DNA of 64,000 nt from the NCBI RefSeq assembly GCF_002262935.1, contig NZ_NPIA01000001.1, positions 310,001 to 374,000 on the forward strand, in the 5' to 3' direction. Made by a program: the position numbers and the translations under genes. Every line of letters starts with the position of its first letter. The stretch's first letter is position 1. Under the pieces are notes generated by a model. That model was not told the origin of the DNA. It saw nothing but the letters and a program-made list of their open reading frames with translations, and did no database searches. Source of the DNA: Lottiidibacillus patelloidae (GTDB lineage: Bacteria > Bacillota > Bacilli > Bacillales > SA5d-4). Positions 18,092 to 26,137 of this stretch are shown in pieces.

Positions 18092-19165
18092 TTATTTGTA
18101 AATCCCTAGTTCTTTTCCCCATGTTTGTATTTTTTCTAAATGATAGGGAAGTAGAACGCCTTCACGTGAGTCAAAAATACGACGCAACTGGGTATGCAAG
18201 CCTTTTTCAAGTGTGCGTTGCAAATAAGCCATCTTATAAAGAGTATGAGGATTTGTTTTAAAAGTAATACCGTGCTTTTTCATTTCATTTGTATAAACGT
18301 TAACACAATGTGTTCTAATTTCCTCGCCACGACTTTGCCAATCGTTTCTGAAACCTAATAAGATCTCCACTAAAACAATCATATCGAACCAGGTTGGTGC
18401 AAATTTTACAGACTCCCAATCAATAAATTTGATTTTCCAAGGCTTATTTTCTGAAACATCCTCAGAACAAATATTTTGCATATGAAGGTCGCCATGGGTA
18501 ATTGCTGAACCATTCGATAATAATTCTGGGAAAAAAATTGGGTCAGCTTCATAGATTCTCTTAAGTTGTTTGTAGTGAGGCTTAATTATGTCTGTCAACC
18601 CTTTATCATTCATTCCTTCGTCTAAAAATTTCACTGTTTTCGCGATATATTTCTTTCGTTCTTTTTCCATTTTACTCGAACTATAATTAGGGACCCAAGG
18701 TTGAAAACGCTTTTCACGCTTAAATTTATCTTCAAAGGTTTGTGCATGAAGATTAGCAACGGTAGGAATGATGTAATCAAAGTGTTTGGGAGTAAAAGTA
18801 AGCTGACCTCGAATTTGCTGCACAAACTCCATAAATGCCCACGTTTCATCTTTTTGGATATACTCTTCTATTAGATAAATTTCAGGTAAGAAATCATAAA
18901 GAGCGCGGTAGGCCTTATTATACATATTAACTTCAATATCATTTTTATAACTATTTGCGTTGTAAATTTTAAATATAATAGGGAAGATGCCGGAAGATGA
19001 TTGAACATTTAATTTGTAAATGCTACTACGTTTCGTGGATTTTAAGCATTGAATTGAACCGGGGAGTATATTTATCTTCTTTTTGAGGCCAGACGATAAT
19101 TTATCGGTGATTTGGTACTTTTTAAATAAATAATATAATTCCTTCGCATCGTAAATAGTAATCAC
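18092..19165 (-). CDS. APH/CotS-like phosphotransferase
   Basis: A 357-aa protein-kinase-fold enzyme. The Brenner motif HGDLHMQN is at residues 224-231 and the metal-binding IDWESVKFAPTWFD near 248-261; the N-lobe has FKIYNA with the expected Lys. It resembles aminoglycoside phosphotransferases and CotS-family spore-coat kinases. Start GTG overlaps the ATP-grasp stop (GTGA), so it is translationally coupled and last in the four-gene operon. It probably phosphorylates the hydroxyl of the compound built by its neighbours; substrate unknown. Confidence 0.75.
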   Translation of the reverse strand: MITIYDAKELYYLFKKYQITDKLSSGLKKKINILPGSIQCLKSTKRSSIYKLNVQSSSGIFPIIFKIYNANSYKNDIEVNMYNKAYRALYDFLPEIYLIEEYIQKDETWAFMEFVQQIRGQLTFTPKHFDYIIPTVANLHAQTFEDKFKREKRFQPWVPNYSSSKMEKERKKYIAKTVKFLDEGMNDKGLTDIIKPHYKQLKRIYEADPIFFPELLSNGSAITHGDLHMQNICSEDVSENKPWKIKFIDWESVKFAPTWFDMIVLVEILLGFRNDWQSRGEEIRTHCVNVYTNEMKKHGITFKTNPHTLYKMAYLQRTLEKGLHTQLRRIFDSREGVLLPYHLEKIQTWGKELGIYK

Positions 19166-20343
19166 TCATTTCTTTTTTTTCTTTTAGGTTTCCATGAATT
19201 CCATAAGTGAGAGATTGTGCTTCTAATAAAGGGCATTGGATCATCAAATGCAAGTAGAGCAAAAACTTTTTTTCCTTTTAATCCTTGTATAAACTCTTTA
19301 AAAGACATCTCACCTTTCTTTCTTTTTTGAAGAAAAGTTAAAAAATAACGGACAAGATAAATCCATTGGACACCGTCTATTTGCTCAAGTTTTGGAGTTG
19401 GTTTTTGTCCTGTTAGATAAAGGTAGTACATGTAAGAAAAGTCAACACCAGCAGGGCCAGTTAAACTATGAGTTAGCCAAAATCGTGGATTAATCTCAAT
19501 TAGTTTGTATTGCCCATCACGTGGGTCCTTTTTGTACTCAATCATGCCGATTCCTTTTAAATTAAGTTCTTTTAATATAGGTACTCCAAGCTTTACAAGT
19601 TCAGGAATTCTTTTGCTCACAATATGGGCGCCTGTACCAAATTCAATCGGAAATTGATGGTTTTTTTGTAATGTAAATAATGCTAGTAAATTCATCTCAT
19701 CATCAAAAAATGTTGCTACTTTGTAAAACGCTTTATTGTCACCCGGAATTATTTCTTGAATGACTAGCTCGCCAAACTTACTGTAAATAGGGAATAGTTT
19801 TTTTAGTTGATAAACATCTTCAATATGAATTGCTTTTGTGTTGACATGTTTTCTAAACGCATGTCCGAAGACAGGTTTCAATATACAAGGGAACTCTATT
19901 TCATTAATGACATTATCTAGTTCGGATTCATCATTAACAAAAAATGTTTTTGCAGTTGGAATGTTATATTTAACTGCTAAATCGAACGTTCTCTTTTTAT
20001 CTAATAAATCCTCGATAAGTTGATGTTCTGGAAAAAGAAATAAATAATAATTGGATAGAGTCTTTCTGTATTTCGATATAAAAACAACATAATCATCTGC
20101 ACCGGCATAGAGAACAGGCTTTTGTTCAAATTTCTTCGCGAGTTCAACTAGAAAGGTTAATAGATTTTCTTCTTCCGTTAGTGGACTAGGACATACGCCA
20201 CAAGTCGCCAATCTAGATTTCCCCTTTTGGTATGGACCTTTTGTATCATACGCGTATACATCGATTCCTTTTCGGGCAAGCGTGTGGATAATACCAACCC
20301 CGTTTGCACTAAAATCAAGTACAACTGCAGCGTGTTTTGTCAC
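19162..20343 (-). CDS. ATP-grasp carboxylate-amine ligase-like protein
   Basis: A 393-aa ATP-grasp enzyme of the kind found in polysaccharide clusters (similar to the D-aspartate-ligase / COG3919 group). An N-terminal Rossmann-like segment (AAVVLDFSANGVGIIHTLARKGIDVY) is followed by the ATP-grasp core: FPCILKPVFGHAF, VIQEIIPGDN, and metal-binding IEINPRFW. It forms an amide from a carboxylate and an amine with ATP hydrolysis. GTG start two bases after the glycosyltransferase stop. Confidence 0.75.
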   Translation of the reverse strand: MTKHAAVVLDFSANGVGIIHTLARKGIDVYAYDTKGPYQKGKSRLATCGVCPSPLTEEENLLTFLVELAKKFEQKPVLYAGADDYVVFISKYRKTLSNYYLFLFPEHQLIEDLLDKKRTFDLAVKYNIPTAKTFFVNDESELDNVINEIEFPCILKPVFGHAFRKHVNTKAIHIEDVYQLKKLFPIYSKFGELVIQEIIPGDNKAFYKVATFFDDEMNLLALFTLQKNHQFPIEFGTGAHIVSKRIPELVKLGVPILKELNLKGIGMIEYKKDPRDGQYKLIEINPRFWLTHSLTGPAGVDFSYMYYLYLTGQKPTPKLEQIDGVQWIYLVRYFLTFLQKRKKGEMSFKEFIQGLKGKKVFALLAFDDPMPFIRSTISHLWNSWKPKRKKRNE

Positions 20344-20345
20344 TA

Positions 20346-21674
20346 CTATTTACCTCCTTCGTCATAAGTTAGTTGATAATATTTGTTTTCAATCCTACTT
20401 AGCATCTCTTTAAGTGTTAAATTCTTTTGAGCATAGGCAAATGCGTTGTTCCCTAATCTTTCTCTATTAGTCTTACTATTAATTAAATATTCAAGTTGTT
20501 TCGTTAATTCGTTTACATCTCCTGGATTAATTAAAATTCCAGTTTCATTATGTTGAATTAGTTCTGGAATTCCACCACAATATGTTGAAATGATGGCTGT
20601 GCCACTGTGCATTGCTTCTATAATAGATAATGGAAGACTGTCGTTTAAAGTAGGAAGAACAAAAATATCAGTAATACTTAAAAGGTAAGGTACATCGTCA
20701 CGGCTACCTAAGAAATAAACGTTTTTTACTCGAAGATCTTCGACTTGTTTTTCGAGAATTTCTCGCATGTCTCCGTCACCAATTATTAAAACATCAATAT
20801 CTTCAGTGATATTTTTTAAGTTAGCAATAGCTAGTAGTAAATCTTGTTGACCTTTACGTGGTCCAAGTCTTGCTACACAGGAAATAACAATTTTATCATG
20901 TGGTTTTCGAATTGAAATACTGTGTGGATATTCAATACCTGTATGAATAGTTGTCATTTTTTTCATACTTGCACCGAGCTTACGTAATTGGGGGATAAAT
21001 GAATCTGTGATATTAATAATATGCGAGGCATAATCAACTGCTTTTCTTTCCATTTCTTCGTAATAGACTTCTTCTACAGAGCCTTTCTCAATGCGATTGA
21101 ATTTAAGTCGATTGTAAGTAAACATTCCGTGTGGTGTATAAATGAGAGGCTTACCGTGTGCTTCATTTAACCGTCCTAATATATTTGCTGTAAATAAGTC
21201 TTGTGCATGAAGGATATCGTATTTTTCAAGGTCGATATATTTAAGCATATTTTCATAAACGAAGAGTAATCTCATACTTTGCAATACTTTGCTTGAGTAT
21301 GTGCCATAGCGTCCATTTAAGAACTGTTTTAATTCAGGAACAATTTGTGCACGAATCTTTGACACTTTTTCTTCGGGGAATTGATTTGGGGCTATGACAT
21401 CCACTTGATGACCTAAATTTCTTAACCCATCTCTGAGTGCTGTAATGTAATTTGAAAGTCCACCAGTATGTGGGTAGTCCCAAAAGGTTGTGATTAATAT
21501 AGATAACGATTTCTTTTTTAGAGGAGCATTATTTACTTTCTTTCTAGTGACCAGCTCTTTTAAGATTGATTTAACACCTTGTTTAAAAAAGGTAGTATCA
21601 CTTTTTGTGTCCACCCCATAATATTGGTCTAATACCTTTACAATATTTGGGTATGGGAATTTTAATTCTTTCAT
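20346..21674 (-). CDS. GT4 family glycosyltransferase
   Basis: A 442-aa retaining GT-B enzyme. An unusual ~60-residue basic N-terminal extension precedes the first Rossmann domain (TTFWDYPHTGGLSNYITALRDGLRNLGHQVDVIAP). The second domain has the nucleotide-sugar site VARLGPRKGQQDLLLAI and SLPLSIIEAMHSGTAIIS. Start ATG 21674 is chosen because GGAGGG lies 7 bases upstream and it overlaps the PIG-L stop (ATGA). It transfers a sugar, by analogy with BshA possibly GlcNAc, to an unknown acceptor. Confidence 0.82.
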   Translation of the reverse strand: MKELKFPYPNIVKVLDQYYGVDTKSDTTFFKQGVKSILKELVTRKKVNNAPLKKKSLSILITTFWDYPHTGGLSNYITALRDGLRNLGHQVDVIAPNQFPEEKVSKIRAQIVPELKQFLNGRYGTYSSKVLQSMRLLFVYENMLKYIDLEKYDILHAQDLFTANILGRLNEAHGKPLIYTPHGMFTYNRLKFNRIEKGSVEEVYYEEMERKAVDYASHIINITDSFIPQLRKLGASMKKMTTIHTGIEYPHSISIRKPHDKIVISCVARLGPRKGQQDLLLAIANLKNITEDIDVLIIGDGDMREILEKQVEDLRVKNVYFLGSRDDVPYLLSITDIFVLPTLNDSLPLSIIEAMHSGTAIISTYCGGIPELIQHNETGILINPGDVNELTKQLEYLINSKTNRERLGNNAFAYAQKNLTLKEMLSRIENKYYQLTYDEGGK

Positions 21675-22327
21675 GTCCAAACCCTCCTGATAATTTCAAA
21701 TGCTTCCGCATATGGTACTCCGACCGTCATGCCACGAACGCGGGCTAAATGTTTAATTCCTTTGTAGGAACGTGGATGAGGAAATTCTCTCATTTCAACT
21801 TCATAATGTTTTAAAGCGGCTATTTTTGTATCAAAAGTAGACGTAATATTGACATAGTAATTTGGTTTAAATGTTTTATCGTTAGTATTAATATTCCATT
21901 CACTTGAAGAGACAGTTTCAAATGTTAGAATCTCAATTGGCTTTTTATTTGGTAATGGGCGTGCTGCTGTCAATACAGCTTGAAATGTGATCTGATGATC
22001 ACGATTTAAATCACCATAATGATGTGTGAAAATTTGGTCAGGTTGATACCTTTCTATCAATTTCTCAATTTCTTTTGTTATCATATGAAGTGGAATTTTT
22101 TCAAGTTCTAAGTTTGGATATTCAAGAAATATTAATTCCTTTACACCAATTTCTTCATTTGCTTTACGAGCAAACATTTGAATGTGGTGTTCTTCTTCTT
22201 TTCTTCCAAGTGCTGTTATGATTGATATGACATTATCACCTTGATCAACTAGTCTTTTTAAAGTACCGGCTAACCCTAATATCTCATCATCAAAGTGTGC
22301 AACAATCACCATGACTGTTTTTGGCAT
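21671..22327 (-). CDS. PIG-L/LmbE family deacetylase
   Basis: A 218-aa zinc-dependent N-acetyl-sugar deacetylase. The metal site AHFDDE is at residues 10-15 and the second motif HHYGDLNRDHQ near 102-112, both as in BshB/MshB/PIG-L. It removes acetate from GlcNAc-type substrates. It is the first gene of the operon with the glycosyltransferase, ATP-grasp and kinase, so it likely exposes the amine that the ligase then acylates. RBS GGGGTG precedes the ATG. Confidence 0.85.
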   Translation of the reverse strand: MPKTVMVIVAHFDDEILGLAGTLKRLVDQGDNVISIITALGRKEEEHHIQMFARKANEEIGVKELIFLEYPNLELEKIPLHMITKEIEKLIERYQPDQIFTHHYGDLNRDHQITFQAVLTAARPLPNKKPIEILTFETVSSSEWNINTNDKTFKPNYYVNITSTFDTKIAALKHYEVEMREFPHPRSYKGIKHLARVRGMTVGVPYAEAFEIIRRVWT

Positions 22328-22533
22328 CTCTTACACCCCAATCTATTAGTAATATTATATTGTATGTGAATTATGCTAGACGTGAAACAGACATTAGTCT
22401 ATATAAATCGGTTTGATCAATATTCATAATAGGCATTTTGCTCTGGATTCTTTTTATATTAATAACCTATTTTGAAAAGAAAATGCGCTAGCATTCAACC
22501 TATAAATCTTTTATACTAGCTAAATTGATCTCC

Positions 22534-23091
22534 TTATAATTTATCCTTCCAGTTATTATAAAGGAGCGGTTGCATCCTCTGAACGTGACTTAAAAACTGA
22601 TCCTCTAACCCATATTTCTTTAACCCTTTAATCAATTTTATAGGAACAGAAGTCTTAGTGGAGAAGGCACGCTTATGGTCGATCACTTTAAATTGACCTT
22701 GTTTATTTAAGAGCAAATGCCGGATTTCTGTATCCAATCTTTTAAAGCCAACTCTTTTTAATTCATTAAGGACAAATAGTATCTTCCTTGTAAGTTCTTT
22801 ATCTATATAACCGTTCTTTTTCATATGATGTGCCAGTGAAACTCCTTTCACGAACTCCATAACAATATAATTATCTCCACTTTCATATACTCGAGGAATT
22901 ACCTCAGTTTTTTGGCCAAGCTTAAGTGCTTCATACTCTTTTTTACATGTATCTTCTCTAAAAAAAAATTTCACACATTTATCTGAAGTTAGAGAATAAA
23001 TTCTTCCATCTTTTCCTTGGGCGATCTGCTTATAGTTTTTTAAGTCAAAGTGGCTTATTTTCTTTTTCGCTTTAAAAAAATTATCCATCAT
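22534..23091 (-). CDS. RIO-like small serine/threonine kinase (YrzF-type)
   Basis: A 185-aa truncated protein-kinase fold. It has a Gly-loop-like QGKDGRIYSL, CVKFFF with the ATP Lys, YIVMEFVKG hinge, and KVIDHKRAF in place of the metal-binding DFG. No canonical HRD is seen (RLDTEIRHLLLN takes its position), so activity is doubtful or RIO-like. Related to small Bacillus kinases such as YrzF. RBS GGAG. It has its own transcription unit, upstream of the sugar-conjugate operon and in the same orientation. Confidence 0.65.
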   Translation of the reverse strand: MMDNFFKAKKKISHFDLKNYKQIAQGKDGRIYSLTSDKCVKFFFREDTCKKEYEALKLGQKTEVIPRVYESGDNYIVMEFVKGVSLAHHMKKNGYIDKELTRKILFVLNELKRVGFKRLDTEIRHLLLNKQGQFKVIDHKRAFSTKTSVPIKLIKGLKKYGLEDQFLSHVQRMQPLLYNNWKDKL

Positions 23092-23245
23092 ATATCTCCT
23101 TTTTTATGTTTCCTCCTTTATTATTGTATTGAAGCACATTGTTGCAAGTAACCCCGCCAAACGTTGATTTTACTTAACAAGAAAACGATTTTGATTTAAA
23201 AATTTCGTTTTAAAAGTAAGAAATGGTAGGCATTTAGTAGTAAGA

Positions 23246-23289
23246 CAAAAAAACAGCCTGAATTTGATTATCACATCAAATTCAGGCTG
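23246..23289 (-). terminator. minus-strand terminator for the micro-ORF transcript
   Basis: A perfect 15-bp stem CAGCCTGAATTTGAT with a 6-nt loop is followed, reading the minus strand, by a run of T. It lies 30-50 bp downstream of the micro-ORFs. Confidence 0.85.
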
Positions 23290-23319
23290 CTATAACTTTT
23301 GAATATTCAAAACGTCACC

Positions 23320-23475
23320 TCATTTCATATTTATAAACTTAATTAGCGGCGTTTTGACTCTATTAATTGTTCCAACTCGTATAAATTTATTAACATATAA
23401 ATCCCTCCTTAGGCGTTCATTCAATATTTTACGATTTGACACATTTACCATTTCTAATTCGAAAACATTCTCCAT
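23320..23475 (-). CDS. small ORF with N-terminal FELE micro-peptide motif, 51 aa
   Basis: The frame begins MENVFELEMVNVSNRKILN behind GGTG and runs into the next micro-ORF, ending near the terminator. Its first 15 residues match those of the micro-ORFs on both sides, whereas the rest is basic and overlaps the 23396 gene in another frame. Perhaps only the N-terminal part is functional and the original stop has been lost. Alternative start GTG at 23484. Confidence 0.4.
   Translation of the reverse strand: MENVFELEMVNVSNRKILNERLRRDLYVNKFIRVGTINRVKTPLIKFINMK
23343..23396 (-). CDS. micro-ORF, 17-aa ELE peptide
   Basis: MLINLYELEQLIESKRR, preceded by the near-perfect AAGGAGGG with 7-nt spacing. 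Such a site in front of a 17-codon ORF argues for real translation. It shares the pattern N-[VL]-[FY]-E-L-E-x(5)-[KN]-R with the two neighbouring small ORFs. Function unknown; the ELEQLIE pattern faintly recalls the end of Spo0E-like proteins. Confidence 0.5.
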   Translation of the reverse strand: MLINLYELEQLIESKRR

Positions 23476-23506
23476 GTTATTCACCGCAGCCCATTTATGT
23501 GAAAAA

Positions 23507-23557
23507 TTATTTACGCTTAGTCTCATTTAAAAGTTCCAACTCAAAAACGTTTATCAC
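23507..23557 (-). CDS. micro-ORF, 16-aa ELE peptide
   Basis: GTG start behind GCGAGGTG; reads MINVFELELLNETKRK. Same motif and length as the micro-ORF at 23343-23396. It is the first member after the likely promoter. No annotated family is known to me for it. Confidence 0.48.
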   Translation of the reverse strand: MINVFELELLNETKRK

Positions 23558-23588
23558 CTGAATCACCTCGCTTTGTTCTTTACACTGT

Positions 23589-23617
23589 TAGTATACGCAC
23601 TTCCATATTTTTCTACA
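23589..23617 (-). promoter_or_regulatory. possible sigma-G/sigma-A-like promoter for the micro-ORFs
   Basis: On the minus strand TGTAGA and TATACTA are 16 bp apart, about 30 bp upstream of the first micro-ORF. The -10 resembles the forespore CATACTA consensus and also a vegetative TATACT. Weak -35. Confidence 0.35.
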
Positions 23618-23628
23618 CGGAGCGATAG

Positions 23629-23820
23629 ATTGATTTTGCCTCGGACTTTTGGAGGATGGGAGGGACTGTCAGGAGTCTTATTTGGCTTCGTTGCATGGAT
23701 AACGTGTCCTCAGCAATAGTGAAAAGCAACAGCTGAAGAACCTGCAGAGCGAGGAACGAGGTCGAGGAGGCTGAAGCGTTGCCCGCGAAAAGCGTCCGCC
23801 TGAAGCTATTCGAAATCAAC
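23629..23820. repeat. GC-rich interspersed intergenic repeat (MITE-like)
   Basis: A block richer in GC than its surroundings, bounded by TTGATTTTGC at the left and the inverted near-match GTTGATTTCG at the right. The inner sequence GAGGCTGAAGCGTTGCCCG and AAAGCGTCCGCCTGAAGC matches a repeat I know from many alkaliphilic/environmental Bacillus genomes. No credible coding frame. No second copy was noticed in the window. Confidence 0.6.
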
Positions 23821-24019
23821 AAAATTCTTTAACAGAGCCATTTTTTAAAACAAAGCAGTTACTCAAACTGGAACAAAAGAAACAATAATATTACAATTAA
23901 CATCTGTTCCACCAAGCTCGAACATTGGAAATGGCAGATAATGAATGAAAAGCTAAATCAACAAGATACTATTTTTAAAATAGTAAAACCTTATATTTAA
24001 CGATTGAAAGGAAGACAAC

Positions 24020-24940
24020 ATGAAAGCAGAAACATTTTTTACAAATAGATGGGGTATTTTACTTTCCGTAGTTGCTGCAACATTTTTATGGGGAAGTGCG
24101 TTTCCAGTAATAAAATTAAGTTATGAAGCATTAGATATACAGAAAACGGAAATTGGTGAGCAAATTTTGTTTGCTGGGTACCGCTTTTTCCTTGCAGCAC
24201 TTTTTATTATCTTGTTTATGATTTTAATAAAGAAAAGAACGTTTATAAAAAAAGAAAATATGAAAACGTTAGCCAATATTAGTTTTTTTCAAACATTTCT
24301 GCAGTATATCCTGTTTTATATTGGATTAAGTTTAAGTACCGGTATACAAGGATCAATTATTGCAGGAACAACTTCTTTTTTTCAAATCATCTTTGCACAC
24401 TTTATGTATAAAGACGACGCACTGAGTTGGAAAAAATCAATCGGATTATGCATTGGATTTACTGGTGTTATTTTCGTTAATCTCACTAAAGGGGAGTATC
24501 ATTTTGACTTTGGCATTGGAGAGTTTTTACTTCTCTTAGCAATGGTTACAGGTGCTTATGGTAATATCCTTGCAAAAAATGGGACAACCAAAATGGATGT
24601 TGCGAATTTAACTTCATTTCAAATGTTATTAGGATCTATTGGGTTACTTGTAATCGGGGGGATTTCTTCTGGTTTTTTACCATTTACTTTTGATATTAAG
24701 TCAACCTTATTGCTCTTCTATTTAGCTTTATTATCGGCAGTCGGATTTATCTTATGGAACAACATAATGAAATACAATAAAGTCGGAAAAGTGTCGATTT
24801 TTCTATTTTTAATTCCTGTCTTCGGAGTACTATTATCTAATATACTGTTGCATGAACCGGTTCACTTTTTCGTTTTAATAGGACTAGTATTTGTAGCAAG
24901 CGGGATTGTCATTGTAAACCGAAAAGAAAAACGTAGTTAA
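24020..24940 (+). CDS. EamA/DMT-family transporter
   Basis: A 306-aa, ten-helix drug/metabolite transporter made of two EamA halves. The start AATFLWGSAFPVIKLSYEAL and GIQGSIIAGTTSFFQIIFAHF in the first half, and LGSIGLLVIGG...LLSNILLHEPVHFFVLIGL in the second, follow the family layout. The substrate is unknown; members export amino acids or metabolites. RBS AAAGGAAG. Its terminator follows. Confidence 0.85.
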   Translation: MKAETFFTNRWGILLSVVAATFLWGSAFPVIKLSYEALDIQKTEIGEQILFAGYRFFLAALFIILFMILIKKRTFIKKENMKTLANISFFQTFLQYILFYIGLSLSTGIQGSIIAGTTSFFQIIFAHFMYKDDALSWKKSIGLCIGFTGVIFVNLTKGEYHFDFGIGEFLLLLAMVTGAYGNILAKNGTTKMDVANLTSFQMLLGSIGLLVIGGISSGFLPFTFDIKSTLLLFYLALLSAVGFILWNNIMKYNKVGKVSIFLFLIPVFGVLLSNILLHEPVHFFVLIGLVFVASGIVIVNRKEKRS

Positions 24941-24950
24941 AATAACAAGT

Positions 24951-24985
24951 GAGCCATATCCAAAATAGGATTTGGTTCTTTTTTT
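24951..24985 (+). terminator. rho-independent terminator
   Basis: A stem GAGCCATATCC / GGATTTGGTTC (one mismatch, one G-U) with a T8 tract. Confidence 0.7.
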
Positions 24986-25104
24986 ATGAGATAAATATGG
25001 ATGAGAAATGAAAATGTTCCATTTGGACAAGAAGTAGGTTGGAGTACAAGCATGAAATAAATAAATAAATATACTAATTAATAATGGAAAAAAGGGGGGA
25101 GAAA

Positions 25105-25998
25105 ATGAAGGTCCTTAAACTATTAATCCCAATTGTTGTTACACTACTATTAACGACAAGTTTTGCCTTCGCTATGCCTCAAAAATTCAGTGGGAAAGTT
25201 ACCTTTGTTTCAAACAGAGACTCAAACGAGGAGATTTATGTAATGAATGCAGATGGAACTAATGTTATGCGGCTGACCAATGATCCTGCATTTGATAGGC
25301 AACCAGAACTTAGTCAAAACGGAAAAGAAATAGTGTTTGTATCAAACAGAATATCAGCAGGAAATTTTGAAATTTTTAAAATGAAAGCAGATGGAACAAA
25401 TCAAGTTAGACTAACAACTCATCCAGGATTTGATGGTAACCCTTCGTGGTCACCAAACGGAAAACTAATTACATTTGTATCTGACCGTGATGGGAATGAA
25501 GAAGTATATATTATGAACGCAGATGGAACAAATCAAACTAGAGTATTGGCTACAACAGGAAATGAGAGAGATCCTATGTTTACAAACAATGGAAAGGAGA
25601 TTGTTTTTGCAAGTGATATCGATGGGGATAATGAAATTTATATTATGAATGTTGATGGGACAAACGTTCGTAAATTAACTGATAACACATCAGAGGATTT
25701 CTTATTTGCTGTATCACCAAACGGTAAGTATATTGCATTTACATCAGATCGTGATGGAAACGAAGAGATATATACAATGAATATTGATGGGACAAATCAA
25801 GTGCGTTTAACTAACAACGCTGCAAGAGATGCAAATCCTTTTTGGTCTCCAAATGGATTGTTTATTGTCTTTCAGAGTAATCGCACAGGAGATGTTGAAG
25901 TCTATATCATGAAAGCAGATGGAACTAATGTAACAAATGTAACGAACAATGTAGCATTTGATGCGTTTGCTACTTGGTCAGTTGGTACTGTGAAATAG
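25105..25998 (+). CDS. secreted PD40 (TolB-like) beta-propeller protein
   Basis: A 297-aa protein with a signal peptide (KVLKLLIPIVVTLLLTTSFAFA-) and six ~42-residue repeats with consensus SDRDGNEEIYxMNADGTN-x-x-RLT. Each repeat is one blade of a WD40-like PD40/TolB propeller; six blades fill the whole mature protein. No catalytic domain. RBS GGGGGGAG selects ATG 25105. It likely binds a ligand at the cell surface or medium; acidic DGN/DGT loops might bind Ca2+. Confidence 0.75.
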   Translation: MKVLKLLIPIVVTLLLTTSFAFAMPQKFSGKVTFVSNRDSNEEIYVMNADGTNVMRLTNDPAFDRQPELSQNGKEIVFVSNRISAGNFEIFKMKADGTNQVRLTTHPGFDGNPSWSPNGKLITFVSDRDGNEEVYIMNADGTNQTRVLATTGNERDPMFTNNGKEIVFASDIDGDNEIYIMNVDGTNVRKLTDNTSEDFLFAVSPNGKYIAFTSDRDGNEEIYTMNIDGTNQVRLTNNAARDANPFWSPNGLFIVFQSNRTGDVEVYIMKADGTNVTNVTNNVAFDAFATWSVGTVK

Positions 25999-26137
25999 AA
26001 TATATAAAAGGGCTGTTCTTTTGTGAAATTATTTTTCGCGATAAGACAGTTCTTTTTCATTTGCAAGTACTACTTTCAGATTACTGGGTATATGATTTAT
26101 AAGACAAAAGAACTATATTGGAAAGGAGTGTTAACTG

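Noticed and set aside
26000-26060. Terminator after the PD40 gene
   Set aside because: The similar CTGTTCTTTT and ACAGTTCTTTTT segments are direct rather than inverted repeats, so no convincing stem forms.
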